From NCBI GenBank assembly GCA_036257595.1, contig DATAFF010000136.1:1-17537 (forward strand): a DNA stretch of 17,537 bases, given 5' to 3'. Shown here in pieces: positions 7,217 to 15,086 of this stretch (positions are counted from its first letter, which is position 1; each line of letters opens with the position of its first letter). The notes beneath the pieces were generated by a model. That model was not told the DNA's origin. It was given only the letters and a program-made list of their open reading frames with translations, and ran no database searches. Both the position numbers and the translations under genes were made by a program. Source of the DNA: DATAFF01 sp036257595 (lineage in GTDB: Bacteria; Pseudomonadota; Alphaproteobacteria; Rhizobiales; Aestuariivirgaceae).

Positions 7217-8596
7217 CTAGTTGTTCGTCGTGGCCGGTGCCTGCGGCGTCGTCTTGTCGTCGGCCTGCTTTGGTCCCTGGACCTTGTTGTCGGCGGCCTC
7301 GGACGCCTTGCTGTTCGACACCACCTGCTTGCCATGCAGAAGGTCGATTGCCGCCCGGAGCTGCTTATCCTTTTCCTTCTCCTTCGGAACATAGGAGGAA
7401 GAACCGGTCTGCTCCTCGCCACTCTCGCTCTTCAAATGGCCGCGCAGGCTTGCCTCGCCCTCGGTCCGCGACAGCGACGGCTTGAGGTCGGGTGGCAGAT
7501 CCTCCTCGATCACCAGATTGGGCACGATCCCCTTGGCCTGGATCGACACGCCGGCCGGCGTGTAATAGCGCGCCGTGGTGAGCCGCATTGCCCCCTGGCT
7601 ACCCAGTGGGATGATGGTCTGCACCGATCCCTTGCCGAATGACCGGGTGCCAATGACCGTGGCCCGCTTGTGGTCCTGGAGCGCCCCCGCGACGATTTCC
7701 GAGGCCGATGCCGAGCCGCCATTGATCAGCACCACCACCGGCTTGCCGTCGGTCGAATCGCCCGGCGTGGCGTTGAACCGCTGGGTTTCGGAGGCATTGC
7801 GCCCGCGGGTCGACACCACCTCGCCCTGGGTGAGGAAGGTGTCGGCCACCGAACGGGCCTGATCGAGCAGACCGCCCGGATTGTTCCTCAGATCGATGAT
7901 CCAGCCCTTGAGATTGGGACCGATCTCCGTCTTGAGCTTGGCGATCGCCTCGTCCAGCCCTTCCTGCGTCTGCTCGGTGAAGGACGAGATGCGGAGATAG
8001 CCGATATCGCCCTCGGCATTCGCCTTGACCGACTTGATGCGGATCACGTCGCGCGTCAGCTTCACGTCGAACGGATCCTCCTTGCCGGGCCGGAGAATCG
8101 TCAGGGTGATCGGCGTGTTGATCTTGCCGCGCATCTTGTCGACGGCTTCATTGAGGGTCATGCCCAGGACCTGGTCGCCATCGAGATGGGTGATCAGGTC
8201 ATTGGCCAACAGCCCGGCCCGTGCGGCCGGCGTATCGTCGATGGGCGCGACCACCTTCACCACGCCGTTCTCCATGGTGACTTCGATGCCGAGACCACCG
8301 AACTCGCCTTTGGTCTGGACCTGCATGTCCTGGAAGCGCTTGGCATTCATGTAGCTCGAATGCGGATCAAGCGCGGAGAGCATCCCGTTGATCGCCGAAT
8401 CGATAAGCTTTTCCTCATCTGGCATTTCGACATAGTCGGAGCGAACACGGTCGAATACATCGCCGAACAGGTTGAGCTGCCGATAAGTGTCGGTATTGGC
8501 CGCATTGGCTGCCTCGAGCACGTGCCAGGCCCCGCTGGCCGCGACCGCGCCAAGAAGAACGAACCCAAACGACTTCAACAAGTTGTTTCGCATCAT
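7217..8596 (-). CDS. ctpA: Carboxyl-terminal processing protease, S41 family
   Basis: A periplasmic serine protease of about 459 residues that trims C-termini of envelope proteins and in several bacteria controls peptidoglycan hydrolases. An N-terminal signal or anchor (LLKSFGFVLLGAVAASGAW) is followed by a helical region with LDPHSSYM, a PDZ domain (about 90-170, GLGIEV to the LTILRPG region) and the S41 catalytic domain. The Ser-Lys dyad is visible: Ser297 in GGSASASE and Lys322 in FGKGSVQ, 25 residues apart as expected. DLRNNPGG (246-253) is another family hallmark. The C-terminal 90 residues are a low-complexity charged tail. The start was placed at the first ATG of ATGATG (8596 or 8593), which overlaps the stop of the EnvC-like gene; the longer reading from 8626 would put a polar stretch before the signal. 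The overlap and order suggest that the protease and the EnvC-like activator are made together. Confidence 0.94.
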   Translation of the reverse strand: MMRNNLLKSFGFVLLGAVAASGAWHVLEAANAANTDTYRQLNLFGDVFDRVRSDYVEMPDEEKLIDSAINGMLSALDPHSSYMNAKRFQDMQVQTKGEFGGLGIEVTMENGVVKVVAPIDDTPAARAGLLANDLITHLDGDQVLGMTLNEAVDKMRGKINTPITLTILRPGKEDPFDVKLTRDVIRIKSVKANAEGDIGYLRISSFTEQTQEGLDEAIAKLKTEIGPNLKGWIIDLRNNPGGLLDQARSVADTFLTQGEVVSTRGRNASETQRFNATPGDSTDGKPVVVLINGGSASASEIVAGALQDHKRATVIGTRSFGKGSVQTIIPLGSQGAMRLTTARYYTPAGVSIQAKGIVPNLVIEEDLPPDLKPSLSRTEGEASLRGHLKSESGEEQTGSSSYVPKEKEKDKQLRAAIDLLHGKQVVSNSKASEAADNKVQGPKQADDKTTPQAPATTNN

Positions 8597-9867
8597 CCAC
8601 GCGCCTCTTTGCGAGCTCCTGTCCACCAGGGAGAGGGATCGACTGCACTACCATTTTTTCTGAATTCTACGTAGAGGATCGGTCTCGTTTCGTCCATCGA
8701 GTCGCCGATCATAGTTCCGCGAGCCGGTTCATGCCCCATGACGCCGACGGGTTCCCCTGCACGGACGAACTGCCCCGATTGAGCGCTGATGGTTCCAAGC
8801 CCCGCCAATAGCACAAGATAGCCTTCGCCGACGTCCAATATCAACAGTTGTCCATAGGATCTGAACGGTCCCGCGAATTCGACCCGGCCCGGGGCCGGCG
8901 CCGTCACTTGCGCTTCCTGTCGGGTGGCGATGAACAGCCCCTTGACGCTGCCGCCGAGCCCGTCGGCCTGGCCAAATGCCCGCAACTTCTCGCCTTGCGC
9001 CGGGAATTCCAGCGATCCACGGGCGGCGACGAAGGCAAGCTTGGGCCGCTCCCGTTCCACCTTTTCAGCCTGCGCCCTGGCTTCTGCCTCTTTGGCCGCC
9101 GCCTCAGCCACCGCTTCGCGCTTGCGCCGCTCGAGTTCTACCGTTGCGATCAGTTCACGCAGAGATTGTGCCTTCTTGCTCAACCGTGCCGCCTGCTCGG
9201 CTTCCCGCTCGAGCTCGCCGCCGGTCGCCCGCAGCAATTGCAGCTTGCGCTCATGCAGCGCCGCAATCGCCCGCCGCTCCGCCTCCAGATGCTCGTTCTC
9301 GGTCCTGAGCGCGCTCTGCTCGCGTGAAATCGAGGCACGCAGCCCCTGCAGCCTCGCAAGCGATTGTGCAAGCAACGCCGCCCGGGTCTTGATCTCCGGC
9401 ACCACCGCCGTGAACAACATAGCCCCCCGCACCGCCGCCACCGCATCAGCGGGGTCGGTCACCACCGGAGGCGGCGGATTGCGCTCGAGCTGCTGCAGCC
9501 CGGCCAGCAGATCGCTCAGCGACTCCCGTCGTTGCGCCAGCTCGCGGGTCAGCGCGCTCTCCTCCCCGCCCAGTTTGGCGAGGCGTTCTTCTGCCGCCGT
9601 GATCAGACCTTCTGCCTCCTGAATCCGCGCCGCAATCGCAATCATCTTCTCGGACAGTTGTTGCGCTTCAGCATCGAGCGCCGCCACCTCGTTCTTGAGC
9701 CCATCCCGACGCACCGCCGACTGGCCGAGCTCGCGGCTGACATTCTCGAGCTCGATCGAAGGCTCCGGCTTCGCTCCTGCCTCTGCTCCAGCTCCCGCGC
9801 GCACCCCGATTGCGCCGGCAACCGAGGCAAGCAGCAAGGCGGCAAGAATGCTTCGGCAACGTGCCAA
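8593..9867 (-). CDS. EnvC-like murein hydrolase activator (coiled coil plus LytM/M23 domain)
   Basis: A 424-residue exported protein. Residues 1-33 form an Ala-rich signal peptide. Residues 35-265 are two long Glu/Arg/Ala/Leu-rich coiled coils, as in EnvC, which is placed at the division site by FtsEX. Residues 275-420 form a LytM (peptidase M23) domain, recognisable from APAPGRVEFAGPFRSYGQLLILDVGEGYLVLLAGL and the final LYVEFRKNGSAVDPSPWW. The zinc-binding histidines of active M23 peptidases are missing: Glu-Gly stands where H-G-Y occurs, and VEFR replaces HFE. The domain is therefore probably non-catalytic and works by activating an amidase. The start is TTG at 9867 with GGAGG 4 nt upstream; no ATG or GTG fits. 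It lies 13 bp after rlmH and overlaps ctpA, so the three are likely cotranscribed. Confidence 0.88.
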   Translation of the reverse strand: MARCRSILAALLLASVAGAIGVRAGAGAEAGAKPEPSIELENVSRELGQSAVRRDGLKNEVAALDAEAQQLSEKMIAIAARIQEAEGLITAAEERLAKLGGEESALTRELAQRRESLSDLLAGLQQLERNPPPPVVTDPADAVAAVRGAMLFTAVVPEIKTRAALLAQSLARLQGLRASISREQSALRTENEHLEAERRAIAALHERKLQLLRATGGELEREAEQAARLSKKAQSLRELIATVELERRKREAVAEAAAKEAEARAQAEKVERERPKLAFVAARGSLEFPAQGEKLRAFGQADGLGGSVKGLFIATRQEAQVTAPAPGRVEFAGPFRSYGQLLILDVGEGYLVLLAGLGTISAQSGQFVRAGEPVGVMGHEPARGTMIGDSMDETRPILYVEFRKNGSAVDPSPWWTGARKEARG

Positions 9868-9880
9868 CGGTCCTCCAGAC

Positions 9881-10366
9881 TCAACCGCGGTGATAGGGAT
9901 GATTGATCAGAATGGTGACCGCCCGGTAAATCTGCTCGGCAATCATGACCCGGGCAAGGCGATGCGGCCAAGTCATCCGGCCGAGCGACAGTATGCCGCC
10001 GCGGGCACTTTCCCTGACGATATCGGACAGCCCGTCCGGACCGCCGATCAGGAAAATGAGCGCCGATGTGCCCCTTTCGAGCTCGGCCCTGATCATCTGG
10101 GCGAATTCGCTGCTGCCGAGGTTGCGGCCGCCTTCGTCAAGAGCGACCGCCAAAGCGCCACCGGGAACACCCGACAGCAGCCTGCTTCCCTCTTCATCGC
10201 GTCGAAGCCGCTCGGTCACGGCCGAGGATTCGGCATACTCGACAATGGTAATCGAGGTAATTCCGACTGTCCGGCCGGATACCCCGGCACGCATGACGTA
10301 GTGTGATGCGAGTTCCCGCTCCGGACCGGACTTGAGGCGCCCGATCGCCGAAACCTGAATTCGCAT
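9881..10366 (-). CDS. rlmH: 23S rRNA (pseudouridine1915-N3)-methyltransferase
   Basis: A 161-residue SPOUT methyltransferase that uses S-adenosylmethionine to methylate N3 of pseudouridine 1915 in helix 69 of 23S rRNA, in the 70S ribosome. The length is close to the family's usual 155-160. The SAM-binding trefoil knot is seen in LIFLIGGPDGLS (103-114), SLGRMTWPHRLARVMIAEQIYRA and the C-terminal NHPYHRG, all strongly conserved in RlmH. The N-terminus MRIQVSAIGRLKSGPE is typical. Its ribosome binding site AAGGGG overlaps the rsfS stop codon, with 6 bp between the genes, so the two are tightly coupled. The rsfS-rlmH pairing is widely conserved. Confidence 0.97.
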   Translation of the reverse strand: MRIQVSAIGRLKSGPERELASHYVMRAGVSGRTVGITSITIVEYAESSAVTERLRRDEEGSRLLSGVPGGALAVALDEGGRNLGSSEFAQMIRAELERGTSALIFLIGGPDGLSDIVRESARGGILSLGRMTWPHRLARVMIAEQIYRAVTILINHPYHRG

Positions 10367-10372
10367 TGCCCC

Positions 10373-10798
10373 TTACAGCGCCGCCAACTCGCGCGGAGCA
10401 TCTGGCGACCAGAGCTTCTCGAGATTGTAGAAGCTCCGGACTTCCGGCCGGAAGATATGGACGATGACATCGCCCGCATCGACCAGAACCCAGTCACAAT
10501 GCGGCAATCCTTCGATCTTCAGGTCGGTTGCGCCACCGGCCTTCAATTTTTCGACCAGCTGCTCGGCAATCGCCGCCACATGCCGGTTCGACCGGCCGCT
10601 GGCGATCACCATCTGATCGGCAAGTGCTGCCTTGCCGTCGAGATCGAGAGCGACGACCTCCTCGGCTTTGGCGTCATCAAGACTTTCAAGGATTGAGGCG
10701 AGAAGATGCGGCGGTGGCATACCGATTGGCAAGGCCTTGGCCGCGGCGGCGATCTGGCGCGCGCCGCTACGCTTCATCTGTGCTGGCAGGGTTTCCAT
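10373..10798 (-). CDS. rsfS: Ribosomal silencing factor RsfS
   Basis: A 141-residue RsfS/Iojap protein. It binds L14 on the large ribosomal subunit and blocks subunit joining when nutrients are short. The core runs from about residue 33: LASILESLDDAKAEEVVALDL, then ADQMVIASGRSNRHVAAIAEQL, IEGLPHCDWVLVDAGDVIVHIF and RPEVRSFYNLEKLWSP, all hallmark blocks. The first 30 residues are a basic, poorly conserved extension. The start at 10798 is the first ATG in the open frame, but GAGG directly abuts it, which is poor spacing. Internal ATGs at 10777 and 10720 are alternatives; the last would give a protein of about 115 residues, close to the usual length. A gap of 171 bp separates it from nadD, unlike the tight spacing in the rest of the series, so it may have its own promoter. 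Confidence 0.95.
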   Translation of the reverse strand: METLPAQMKRSGARQIAAAAKALPIGMPPPHLLASILESLDDAKAEEVVALDLDGKAALADQMVIASGRSNRHVAAIAEQLVEKLKAGGATDLKIEGLPHCDWVLVDAGDVIVHIFRPEVRSFYNLEKLWSPDAPRELAAL

Positions 10799-10875
10799 CC
10801 TCGGAGAATAGAGCTGGCGTGGCGACAGGCTTGCCGTCCACGTTCATGAGCTCGCGTCCTATCACTGTTCCTCTG

Positions 10876-10898
10876 CGCAATTGCGACTCGAGTTGCGA
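10876..10898. promoter_or_regulatory. Cluster of TTGCG palindromes and repeats between nadD and rsfS
   Basis: Two palindromes lie back to back: CGCAATTGCG (10876-10885) and ACTCGAGT (10886-10893). TTGCGA also occurs twice as a direct repeat (10881-10886 and 10893-10898). Such clustering suggests a binding site for a dimeric regulator in the rsfS leader, but no factor can be named. Confidence 0.25.
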
Positions 10899-10910
10899 AG
10901 TGACAGTTGT

Positions 10911-10939
10911 AAGCTAGGCACTTCTGCACTCCTAATCAA
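10911..10939 (-). promoter_or_regulatory. Possible promoter for rsfS-rlmH-envC-ctpA
   Basis: On the minus strand TTGATT (10939-10934) and TAGCTT (10916-10911) are 17 bp apart, a weak sigma-70-type match in the otherwise unexplained 171-bp gap after nadD. The -35 half is reasonable; the -10 half is poor. Confidence 0.25.
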
Positions 10940-10969
10940 GCACATGGATGCAACACTCGGGTAACGATT

Positions 10970-11593
10970 TCATCCGGAGCTTGCCGATGTCTGCCCGTTG
11001 CGGTGGCGGATCGCGCTCGAGCTCTCGCGGCGCAGCCGCATCCTGAGAAATGCCCATGACGGCGGGGGAAGATCGGGCAGCAGCCGGCACTCGCTTTCCG
11101 GGATCCGGTACCGCCCAAGCATGCGCGCCGCCGGCGAAGCCAAGGCTTTTTGGCAGAATTCGGGCCGGGCAAACACCGCCAGAGGCAACGTCGCCGGGAT
11201 GACCCACCAATCGTTCCACCGATTGAGGCCGGCGAAACTGTCCGCGCCCATGATCCAGACGAAGCGGCCTCGTTGGAACACCCGCGCGAGCTTCCGAAGG
11301 GTCTGCGCGGTCGTCCGACTGTCGAGCTTGATCTCGACGTCGAGCACCACCATCCGGGGATGGCGGGCGATCGCTTTGGCGGCGTGGAACCGCTCGGCAA
11401 AGTCGCCGGTGTCTCGCGGGTCCTTGAGCGGGTTCTGCGGCGACACCATCCACCAGACCTGGTCAAGCGCAAGCCGCCGCAGCGCTTCGCGCGCCAACGC
11501 CGCGTGCCCTTCATGCGCTGGATTGAACGAGCCCCCGAACAACCCGATCCGCCGACCCTGGGGGTCAGGCAGCATCAGATTCGGGACAGGCAT
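10970..11593 (-). CDS. nadD: Nicotinate-nucleotide adenylyltransferase
   Basis: A 207-residue enzyme that joins nicotinate mononucleotide to ATP to give nicotinate adenine dinucleotide, the penultimate step of NAD synthesis. The nucleotidyltransferase signature GGSFNPAHEGH (20-30) holds the HxGH-type motif. WWMVSPQNPLK (47-57), the DSRTTAQTLRKL block (91-102), GADSFAGLNRWNDWW and the C-terminal SSSAIR element (the ISSTxxR-like ATP-binding motif) are all present. Start options are ATG 11593 and ATG 11575; neither has a strong Shine-Dalgarno, and the first is used here. It follows proA by 22 bp, so it is probably in the same transcript as proB-proA. Confidence 0.95.
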   Translation of the reverse strand: MPVPNLMLPDPQGRRIGLFGGSFNPAHEGHAALAREALRRLALDQVWWMVSPQNPLKDPRDTGDFAERFHAAKAIARHPRMVVLDVEIKLDSRTTAQTLRKLARVFQRGRFVWIMGADSFAGLNRWNDWWVIPATLPLAVFARPEFCQKALASPAARMLGRYRIPESECRLLPDLPPPSWAFLRMRLRRESSSAIRHRNGQTSASSG

Positions 11594-11615
11594 GGCGGCA
11601 GCACCGCTGGTCGGC

Positions 11616-12896
11616 TCATGGCCTCAATTGTCCCGCTCCGCGGATCTGGTACTTGAAAGTCGTCAACTGCTCCAGGCCGACCGGTCCGCGGGCGTGCAGC
11701 TTGCCCGTGGCAATGCCGATTTCCGCCCCGAAGCCGAACTCGCCGCCATCGGCAAACTGTGTCGAGGCATTGTGCAGCACGATGGCACTGTCGACCTCCC
11801 GCAGGAACCGTTCGGCGATCGCGGCGTCCTCGGCAATGATCGCATCGGTGTGCTGCGACCCATAGGCCCGGATATGCTCGATGGCGCCATCGACGCCGTC
11901 CACCACCTTGAGCGCCATGATCGCATCGAGGAATTCCTTGCCGAAGTCGCTCTCCTGAGCCGGCGTGACACCCCGCTCGACAGCCTGCACGGCCTCGTCC
12001 CCCCGCACCTCGCAGCCGGCATCGATAAGGGCTCCGACCACTGCCGCGATGAGAGGCGCACCGCCGTTCCGGTCGATCAACACTGTTTCCGCCGCGCCGC
12101 AGACTCCGGTGCGCCGCATCTTGGCATTGACGGTCACGGAACGCGCCATGGCGAAGTCGGCACTGGCATCGACATAGACGTGGCAAATGCCTTCGAGATG
12201 CGCGAGCACCGGCACCCGTGCTTCCGCCTGGACCCGGCTCACGAGACTCCGCCCGCCACGCGGAACAATGACATCGATGGCGCCGTCGAGGCCGCCGAGC
12301 AGCAACCCGACCGCCAGGCGGTCGGCGGTCGGCACCAGCTGGACGGCGTCAACCGGAAGACCGGCACGGTCCAGGCCTTCGCCGAAGCAGGCGGCAATGG
12401 CGCGCGCGCTCTGAAGGCTGTCCGACCCGCTGCGCAGCACGGCGGCATTGCCGGCTTTGACGCTGAGGCCCGCTGCATCCGCCGTGACATTGGGCCGGCT
12501 CTCGAAAATGATGCCGATCACCCCGATTGGGACGCTGATCCGCGAAATCTCGAGCCCGTTCGGTCTGACCCATTGCGCACTGACGCGCCCGACCGGGTCG
12601 GGCAAAGCGGCTATGACCTCGAGCGACTCCGCCATCGCCTCGATGCGGGCCGGGTCGAGCCTCAGGCGATCGAGGAACGCCGCCGAGCGGCCGCGGCTTT
12701 CGGCAATCGCCAGGTCGCGGGCGTTCGCCGCCGCGATCGTCGCCTGCTGCTGTCGGAGGGATTTCGCCATCGACTTCAGGGCCGCATTCTTGTCCGAAGT
12801 GGCCGCCAAGGCGAGACCTCGGGCCGCTTCGCGAGCCCGCCGCCCGATCGCCGCCATCAGGGCACCGGTATCTTCGGAAATTTCGGCAATCGTCAT
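11616..12896 (-). CDS. proA: Gamma-glutamyl phosphate reductase
   Basis: A 426-residue NADPH-dependent reductase of the aldehyde dehydrogenase fold. It converts gamma-glutamyl phosphate to glutamate-5-semialdehyde, the second step of proline synthesis. The catalytic Cys266 lies in RRTGVCGAAETVLID. PIGVIGIIFESRPNVT (123-138), KAGNAAVLRSGSDS (147-160) and VPRGGRSLVS (221-230) are signature blocks of ProA. The length matches the family (about 415-430). It starts 5 bp after the proB stop, so kinase and reductase are made together, in keeping with channelling of the unstable phosphate intermediate between the two enzymes. Confidence 0.97.
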   Translation of the reverse strand: MTIAEISEDTGALMAAIGRRAREAARGLALAATSDKNAALKSMAKSLRQQQATIAAANARDLAIAESRGRSAAFLDRLRLDPARIEAMAESLEVIAALPDPVGRVSAQWVRPNGLEISRISVPIGVIGIIFESRPNVTADAAGLSVKAGNAAVLRSGSDSLQSARAIAACFGEGLDRAGLPVDAVQLVPTADRLAVGLLLGGLDGAIDVIVPRGGRSLVSRVQAEARVPVLAHLEGICHVYVDASADFAMARSVTVNAKMRRTGVCGAAETVLIDRNGGAPLIAAVVGALIDAGCEVRGDEAVQAVERGVTPAQESDFGKEFLDAIMALKVVDGVDGAIEHIRAYGSQHTDAIIAEDAAIAERFLREVDSAIVLHNASTQFADGGEFGFGAEIGIATGKLHARGPVGLEQLTTFKYQIRGAGQLRP

Positions 12897-12901
12897 CTGC
12901 G

Positions 12902-14020
12902 TCAGCTTTCGAGAATGACCAGATCGTCCCGGTGCACCATCTCGTCACGTCCCCTATAGCCGAGCACAGCCTCGATGTCCTTGGATTTTCGCCCGATGAT
13001 GCGGTCCGCCTCCGGACGGTCATAGGCGACCAGGCCGCGGGCGAACTCCTGCCCCGTCCGGCTGACGATGCTGACCGGATCACCCCGCGAGAAGCTGCCT
13101 TCGAGCGCCACCACCCCGGCCGCCAGCAGGCTCCTCCCGCTGCGCAGCGCCTGCTCGGCGCCGCTGTCCACCGCAAGCCGACCAACCGGCACGAGCGTGC
13201 CGGCAATCCACCGCTTGCGCGCCTGGAGGGGGCTTGCCCGTGTCAGAAACCAGGTCGCCGGCGCCCCTGCCTCGAGCCGGGCCAGCGGATGGAGATGATG
13301 GCCGGAGGTGATCACCATATTGGCGCCGCCACCAAGCGCGATCCGCGCCGCCTCGATCTTGGTGACCATCCCGCCCGACCCCACCGCCGAGGATGGCCGC
13401 CCCGCCATCGCCTCAATCTCCGGCGTGATCTCGCTGACCTCCGGCACGAGGCGCGCACCCTCGACGCCGGGCGGCGCCGTATGGAGCCCGTCGACATCCG
13501 ACAGAAGCACCAGGCAGTCGCCCGACATCATCGCCGACACCCGCGCCGCCAGCCGGTCATTGTCGCCATAGCGGATCTCCGAGGTCGCGACCGCATCATT
13601 CTCGTTGATGACCGGAATCGCACCGGTGCGGATCAGAGTGGTGAGCGTCGCCCGCGCATTCAGGTAACGACGGCGTTCCTCGGTATCGTTGAGCGTCAGC
13701 AGCACCTGCCCGGCGATCATGCCGCGCTCGGCCAGAATCTCGCGCCACGCTTGCGCCAGCGCGATCTGCCCGACCGCCGCAGCCGCCTGGCTCTCCTCGA
13801 GCTTCAACGGACCGGCCGAAAGTTTCAGCATCCGCCGTCCGAGCGCGATCGCCCCCGAGGTCACGGCAATGATCTCGCTTCCCCTCTGACGGACCCGCTG
13901 GAGATCATCCGCAAGGCTTGCGAGCCAAGCCTGTTTCAAGGTCCCCGATGACGGGTCGACGAGCAGCGCCGAGCCGATCTTCACGACGATCCGCCGCGCC
14001 GTGGTGAACCGCTCGCTCAT
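12902..14020 (-). CDS. proB: Glutamate 5-kinase with PUA domain
   Basis: A 372-residue kinase that phosphorylates the gamma-carboxyl of glutamate, the first and normally proline-inhibited step of proline synthesis. The amino-acid-kinase domain (1-255) shows VVKIGSALLVD, AVTSGAIALGRR, QVLLTLND, PVINENDAVA, DNDRLAARVSAM, LLSDVDGL and GSGGMVTKIEAA. Residues 280-365 form a C-terminal PUA domain, as in E. coli ProB. The start was placed at ATG 14020 (MSERF) because GAGG lies about 8 nt upstream and the protein then begins at the usual point before RRIVVKIG. The open frame extends to 14068, but that would overlap obg by 38 bp. It lies 10 bp after obg. Confidence 0.96.
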   Translation of the reverse strand: MSERFTTARRIVVKIGSALLVDPSSGTLKQAWLASLADDLQRVRQRGSEIIAVTSGAIALGRRMLKLSAGPLKLEESQAAAAVGQIALAQAWREILAERGMIAGQVLLTLNDTEERRRYLNARATLTTLIRTGAIPVINENDAVATSEIRYGDNDRLAARVSAMMSGDCLVLLSDVDGLHTAPPGVEGARLVPEVSEITPEIEAMAGRPSSAVGSGGMVTKIEAARIALGGGANMVITSGHHLHPLARLEAGAPATWFLTRASPLQARKRWIAGTLVPVGRLAVDSGAEQALRSGRSLLAAGVVALEGSFSRGDPVSIVSRTGQEFARGLVAYDRPEADRIIGRKSKDIEAVLGYRGRDEMVHRDDLVILES

Positions 14021-14030
14021 CGCACGGGCC

Positions 14031-15086
14031 TCATGGATGCCATCCTTCCGGTCCGGACTGATGCGCATCCTTCAGCTGCTCCCCTTGCTGCTGGCGCCGC
14101 AGCCGGTCGACCTCGGTCAGGAGCTTTGCCATGGCCTCGCGCACCCCTTGCCCGGTGGCGCCGGACATGACGAGCGGCGTCTTGCGTACCCGCCGCCCGA
14201 AGATCGCGACTGTCTCCGCCATCGTCTCGGGAGGAAGGAGATCGGCCTTGTTGAGCGCGACGAGCTCGGGCTTGGTCTCGAGCCCGGCCCCATAGGCTTT
14301 GAGCTCCCGCCGGACGGTGCGATAGGCCGCCACCGGATCTTCGCTGCTCGCATCGACGACATGGAAAAGCACGGCACAACGCTCGATATGGCCGAGAAAG
14401 CGCGTGCCGAGGCCCGCACCCTCATGCGCTCCCTCGATCAATCCCGGAATATCGGCCATGACGAAGGTGCCGCCGCCGACCTCGACCACCCCGAGACCGG
14501 GAGTGAGGGTGGTGAACGGGTAGTCGGCAATCTTCGGCTTTGCCGCGCTGACCGCCGCCAGCAAAGTCGACTTGCCCGCATTGGGCAGTCCGACGAGACC
14601 GACATCGGCGATCAGCTTGAGGCGCAGCCAGATCCAGCGCTCCTCCCCCGGCTCTCCCGGATTGGCGCGGCGCGGCGACCGGTTGGTGGAGGATTTGAAA
14701 TGCGCATTGCCGAAACCGCCATTGCCGCCGCGCGCCAGGAGTACACGGTCTCCGACCCGGGCGAGATCGGCGATCAGTGTCTCGTTGTCTTCCTCGAGGA
14801 TCTGGGTTCCTGCCGGAACCTTGAGCACCACTCCCTGTCCCGCTGCCCCCGCCCGTTCGCGCCCCATTCCATGGCCGCCAGTCTTGGCCTTGAAATGCTG
14901 CCGATAGCGATAGTCGATCAGCGTGTTGAGGCCTTCCACCGCCTCGGCATGGACATCCCCGCCACGCCCGCCATTACCGCCATCCGGCCCACCGAATTCA
15001 ATGAATTTTTCCCGCCGGAAGCTGACGGCTCCCGCGCCTCCGTCTCCGGAGCGGATATAGATCTTGGCCTGATCGAGAAACTTCAC
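14031..15086 (-). CDS. obgE: GTPase Obg/CgtA
   Basis: A 351-residue essential GTPase that takes part in 50S ribosome assembly and in stress and ppGpp signalling. The Gly-rich Obg fold (1-158) contains IRSGDGGAGAVSFRREKF, GGPDGGNGGRGGDV and LARGGNGGFGNAHF. The G domain (160-330) has the P-loop GLPNAGKST (166-174), switch-region residues FTTLTP, DIPGLIEGA and NKAD (289-292). The C-terminus is a short Gln-rich, charged tail. The start was set at GTG 15086 because (V)KFLDQAKIYIRSG is the universal Obg N-terminus; the longer open frame to 15497 has no matching sequence. GTG overlaps the GNAT stop (GTGA, 4 bp), which indicates translational coupling. The rplU-rpmA-obg order is widely conserved. Confidence 0.97.
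   Translation of the reverse strand: MKFLDQAKIYIRSGDGGAGAVSFRREKFIEFGGPDGGNGGRGGDVHAEAVEGLNTLIDYRYRQHFKAKTGGHGMGRERAGAAGQGVVLKVPAGTQILEEDNETLIADLARVGDRVLLARGGNGGFGNAHFKSSTNRSPRRANPGEPGEERWIWLRLKLIADVGLVGLPNAGKSTLLAAVSAAKPKIADYPFTTLTPGLGVVEVGGGTFVMADIPGLIEGAHEGAGLGTRFLGHIERCAVLFHVVDASSEDPVAAYRTVRRELKAYGAGLETKPELVALNKADLLPPETMAETVAIFGRRVRKTPLVMSGATGQGVREAMAKLLTEVDRLRRQQQGEQLKDAHQSGPEGWHP

Noticed and set aside
10767..10847. A 26-codon minus-strand frame (MNVDGKPVATP...) overlapping the rsfS start
   Set aside because: It has a plausible composition for an upstream leader peptide but no good ribosome binding site and no recognisable features; too short to support without comparison.
10998..12959. 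A 653-codon open frame on the plus strand across nadD and proA
   Set aside because: It is antisense to two clearly recognisable enzymes, its translation is Arg/Pro/His-rich with no family resemblance, and long antisense frames are expected in GC-rich DNA.
14021..14068. A longer N-terminus for ProB
   Set aside because: It would overlap obg and adds residues before the usual start; ATG 14020 has a well-spaced GAGG.
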